From Haladaptatus halobius (lineage in GTDB: Archaea > Halobacteriota > Halobacteria > Halobacteriales > Haladaptataceae), in assembly GCF_020618475.1 (NCBI RefSeq), contig NZ_CP085341.1, positions 124,001-188,000 of the forward strand: a stretch of DNA of 64,000 nt, read 5' to 3'. The notes below the pieces were generated by a model that worked only from the letters and a program-made list of their open reading frames with translations, searched no databases and had not been told where the DNA came from. This document shows, one piece after another, positions 62,019 to 64,000 of this stretch (positions within the stretch are counted from its first letter, which is position 1; every line of letters starts with the position of its first letter). A program made the translations under genes and the position numbers.

Positions 62019-62744
62019 CTATTCGAGTCGCGTCAGGCCGTCTCTCCCTAATAAGACTGCCTCCACTTTGTGAAGGTGTTCGTGGAGAGTTGATGTAGTA
62101 ATCCCCAATTCATTCGCTAATGCGCTAGCCGATGTTTCCTTCGGGTATTCGTAGTACCCCCTCTCACGAGCTAGTTGGAATACCTCTAACTGGCGCTTCG
62201 TGAACTGATCTACCGGAAGTGTGGTCGGCGCATCTCCCTGGTTCTGCCGCTTCATACTCCGCACATTTATCTCCGCATTCATCTGCTCACGAACTTCATC
62301 AACCTTGATCCGCACCGTTTCCCGGCCATGGTTCGTTACGAGACTCCAATACTCTCTCCCATCTCGAATGTCGATCGGCCCTGCACACACGAATCCGCGA
62401 GAGGTGAGTGGCTGACTGATCTGCTTTCTCCCATCGTGAATGACGAGGAGTTCACGCGTTGCATTTCCCGGCTTTGGAATCGAGGCCTGCCGAAAGCCAG
62501 ACGCCATCTGGGAGACAGAATGAACGTGTTCAGACGCTCGAATGGCTTCGATACCCTCTGTAACCGATTCGTGATCGTCCGCGTAGATCGTGAAAAGCGT
62601 CGCAACCTCGCTGCCGGTCATGTAGATTCCATAGCCGAGAATCCCGATATCGAGACGCTCCGTAATTTCGATTTCCCAGCACTCGGGGTACCAGAGACCA
62701 ATAGAAACCTGGAGTGCTTCGTCAGATCCCTCAGAAGACATCAT
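62019..62744 (-). CDS. Bat-type HTH_10 regulator
   Basis: A 241-residue protein. N-terminal domain (EALQVSIGLWYPECWEIEITE, GIEAIRASEHVHSVSQMASG) similar to the sensory half of Bat-like haloarchaeal regulators; C-terminal HTH_10 (residues ~180-235): LPVDQFTKRQLEVFQLARERGYYEYP, ASALANELGITTSTLHEHLHKVEAVL. Target unknown; it is the gene before the acyl-CoA dehydrogenase (same strand, 82 bases from its end), so local control is possible. Start at 62744 or one codon later. Confidence 0.83.
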   Translation of the reverse strand: MMSSEGSDEALQVSIGLWYPECWEIEITERLDIGILGYGIYMTGSEVATLFTIYADDHESVTEGIEAIRASEHVHSVSQMASGFRQASIPKPGNATRELLVIHDGRKQISQPLTSRGFVCAGPIDIRDGREYWSLVTNHGRETVRIKVDEVREQMNAEINVRSMKRQNQGDAPTTLPVDQFTKRQLEVFQLARERGYYEYPKETSASALANELGITTSTLHEHLHKVEAVLLGRDGLTRLE

Positions 62745-62825
62745 CGTACGTGTTCGTAGTTTCTACTATCCTCCATAGCCGGATAACAGTTCCGTGAACG
62801 GGGAGACAGCCGATGCTCGAATGAA

Positions 62826-63965
62826 TCAGTCGTCGTGTCGCTCGAAGACGGCCTCAGCGAGCGTGTTCTTGTGGCCTTCGTTCGGGCCACCGGCAATCGT
62901 GAGGAGTTTCGCGTCACGCAGATACCGCTCGACGTGGTACTCAGTCGTGTAGCCGATACCGCCGTGGAGTTGGATCGCGTCGTTTGCGTTGTCCACAGCG
63001 GCCTGTGTGGCATTGATTTTCGCCATACTGAACTCGCGTGTGACGTCGTATCCGCGGTCGGCACGGTCGGCTGCACGGAGAGTGAGTAACCGGGCCGTAT
63101 CGACTCGTTCGGCCATCCTACCGACCTCCCAGCTCACTCCTTGAAAGTCGCTGATGTGCTGGTCGTACTGCTCACGGGTGCTCGTGTAGGCCACCGTATC
63201 TTCGAGGGCGGCGCGGGCGATACCGACACCGCGAGCTGGGACGTTCACACCGGTATGTATCTCTCCACGCTGAACGTAGCCTTCGCCCTCCTCGCCGATG
63301 AGTCGATTATCGGGAACGCGAACATTCGAGAGGGAGACGCGCGGGGATTTGACACTGTTCGCGCCAAGTGTCTCCCACACCGTCTCGACTTCGAAGTCGT
63401 CGGTCGGAACGAGAAACGCGCTGATGTTATGTGGTGCGTCCTCCTCGGGGCCAGTCTTCGCGTACGTGAGGACGTAGTCCGCGTCAAGGAAGTTCGTCAC
63501 CCACTGCTTGTGGCCGTTGAGCACCCACTCATTCCCGTCACGTTCGGCGGTGGTCTCCATCTCCAGTTTATTACTCCCCGCGTTCGCCTCACTCAAGCCG
63601 AGTGCGCCAACAGTATCGAAGGACGCCATCTCCGGAAGGAAGTCCTCGCGCTGCGCCTCGGTTCCGAAGTGCTCGACGACTGTCGCAACTCCGAGATGGA
63701 GTCCGATGGTACTAGCTACCGACATGAGTCCAGCCGATAGTTCTTCGATCATCAACGCGAGTTCGACGAGGCCTTCACCCCGGCCCCCGTACTCTTCCGG
63801 AAGCGTCACACCCGTCAAACGATGTTCGCCGAGTTTGTCGAAGATTGTGCTCGGGTACTCCTCCTCTCGGTCGAGCTCTCTCGACTTTGGTTCAATCTCC
63901 TCTTTCGTGAATTCTCGAACCTCATCTCGAAGCGCCCGTTGATCCTCCGTCAGGTCGAACCTCAT
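62826..63965 (-). CDS. Acyl-CoA dehydrogenase
   Basis: A 379-residue FAD-dependent acyl-CoA dehydrogenase. DLTEDQRALRDEVREFTKEEI (N-terminal helical domain), LGLSEANAGSNKLEMETTAERDG and WVTNFLDAD (middle beta domain), IAFSMAKINATQAA-like and IQLHGGIGYTTEYHVERYLRDAK (C-terminal flavin site), and IAGGPNEGHKNTLAE (Glu in the usual base position). Catalyses alpha,beta-dehydrogenation of an acyl-CoA in fatty or branched-chain acid breakdown; chain length not resolved. Intact, GC-rich; starts at ATG 63965. Confidence 0.88.
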   Translation of the reverse strand: MRFDLTEDQRALRDEVREFTKEEIEPKSRELDREEEYPSTIFDKLGEHRLTGVTLPEEYGGRGEGLVELALMIEELSAGLMSVASTIGLHLGVATVVEHFGTEAQREDFLPEMASFDTVGALGLSEANAGSNKLEMETTAERDGNEWVLNGHKQWVTNFLDADYVLTYAKTGPEEDAPHNISAFLVPTDDFEVETVWETLGANSVKSPRVSLSNVRVPDNRLIGEEGEGYVQRGEIHTGVNVPARGVGIARAALEDTVAYTSTREQYDQHISDFQGVSWEVGRMAERVDTARLLTLRAADRADRGYDVTREFSMAKINATQAAVDNANDAIQLHGGIGYTTEYHVERYLRDAKLLTIAGGPNEGHKNTLAEAVFERHDD

Positions 63966-64000
63966 ACGTCATGGGTATGTCCCTCATCGAGTAAACTTGG

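Noticed and set aside
1..64000. CRISPR arrays, rRNA, tRNA genes
   Set aside because: No regularly spaced repeats and no tRNA-like cloverleaf or conserved T-loop with acceptor stem was found by eye on either strand.

Overview
The window is from a halophilic archaeon (class Halobacteria). Evidence: acidic proteins; many twin-arginine (Tat) signal peptides; haloarchaea-specific families (HalOD1, Bat-type HTH_10, DUF7344, DUF7504, DUF7503, amphi-Trp, DUF4397); archaeal TATA-like boxes with short leaders; no bacterial-type operon signals. Base composition is uneven. GC-rich genes typical of a haloarchaeal main chromosome sit among AT-rich, gene-poor stretches. Together with many broken genes and transposon remnants this suggests an accessory replicon or an integrated island. 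I saw no rRNA, tRNA, CRISPR array or Orc/Cdc6 replication origin. Family names are from memory of family features; no database was searched.

Layout. 0-9.3 kb: small regulators (HalOD1 protein, DUF7344 winged helix, two tandem 75-residue winged helices), a secreted peptide, two paralogous membrane proteins flanking a DUF4177 gene, a frameshifted Tat lipoprotein, a Bat regulator and a cupin. 9.4-13.5 kb: export-oriented cluster (HTH plus membrane pair, Tat ferritin-like protein, amber-interrupted thioredoxin-fold lipoprotein, DUF4397 protein, Thr-rich anchored protein), with a shared upstream motif. 13.5-18.5 kb: a gene graveyard (pieces of ferritin-like, Gfo/Idh/MocA, beta-propeller, sulfite-oxidase and UspA genes, a MITE, a nonsense-split membrane HTH) around an intact alpha/beta hydrolase and a second ferritin-like gene. 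18.7-24.7 kb: HTH/DUF6789, epimerase, redoxin, CPA2 antiporter with Usp-like tail and a VanZ-like protein. 24.9-29.1 kb: IS110-family remnants on both sides of a flavin reductase, then a DUF389 protein and a CBS remnant. 29.3-40.1 kb: metabolic and stress genes (aldehyde dehydrogenase, dihydrolipoamide-dehydrogenase-like protein, DsrE, NicO metal transporter, MBL hydrolase, PadR, SRPBCC, DHFR-like, VOC) interleaved with copies of a short dispersed repeat. 40.9-48.3 kb: three collinear Tat-exported proteases (S8, S8, M14). 48.6-52.4 kb: tiny zinc proteins, an RHH protein and a 1.6 kb gene-poor, hairpin-bearing region. 52.2-56.2 kb: a CHAT (caspase-like) protease gene behind a HalOD1-DUF7504 gene, with a DUF7503 micro-gene and a divergent DUF7344 regulator. 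56.4-64 kb: MATE exporter, broken GNAT, phosphodiesterase, LOG-family protein, LysO-like exporter, Bat-type regulator and acyl-CoA dehydrogenase.

The most system-like units are the CHAT locus (sensor/ATPase-like protein plus protease plus regulator) and the protease trio, two members of which share a C-terminal module. The left edge (HalOD1 and DUF7344 genes) carries the same two domains as the CHAT locus but without the protease.
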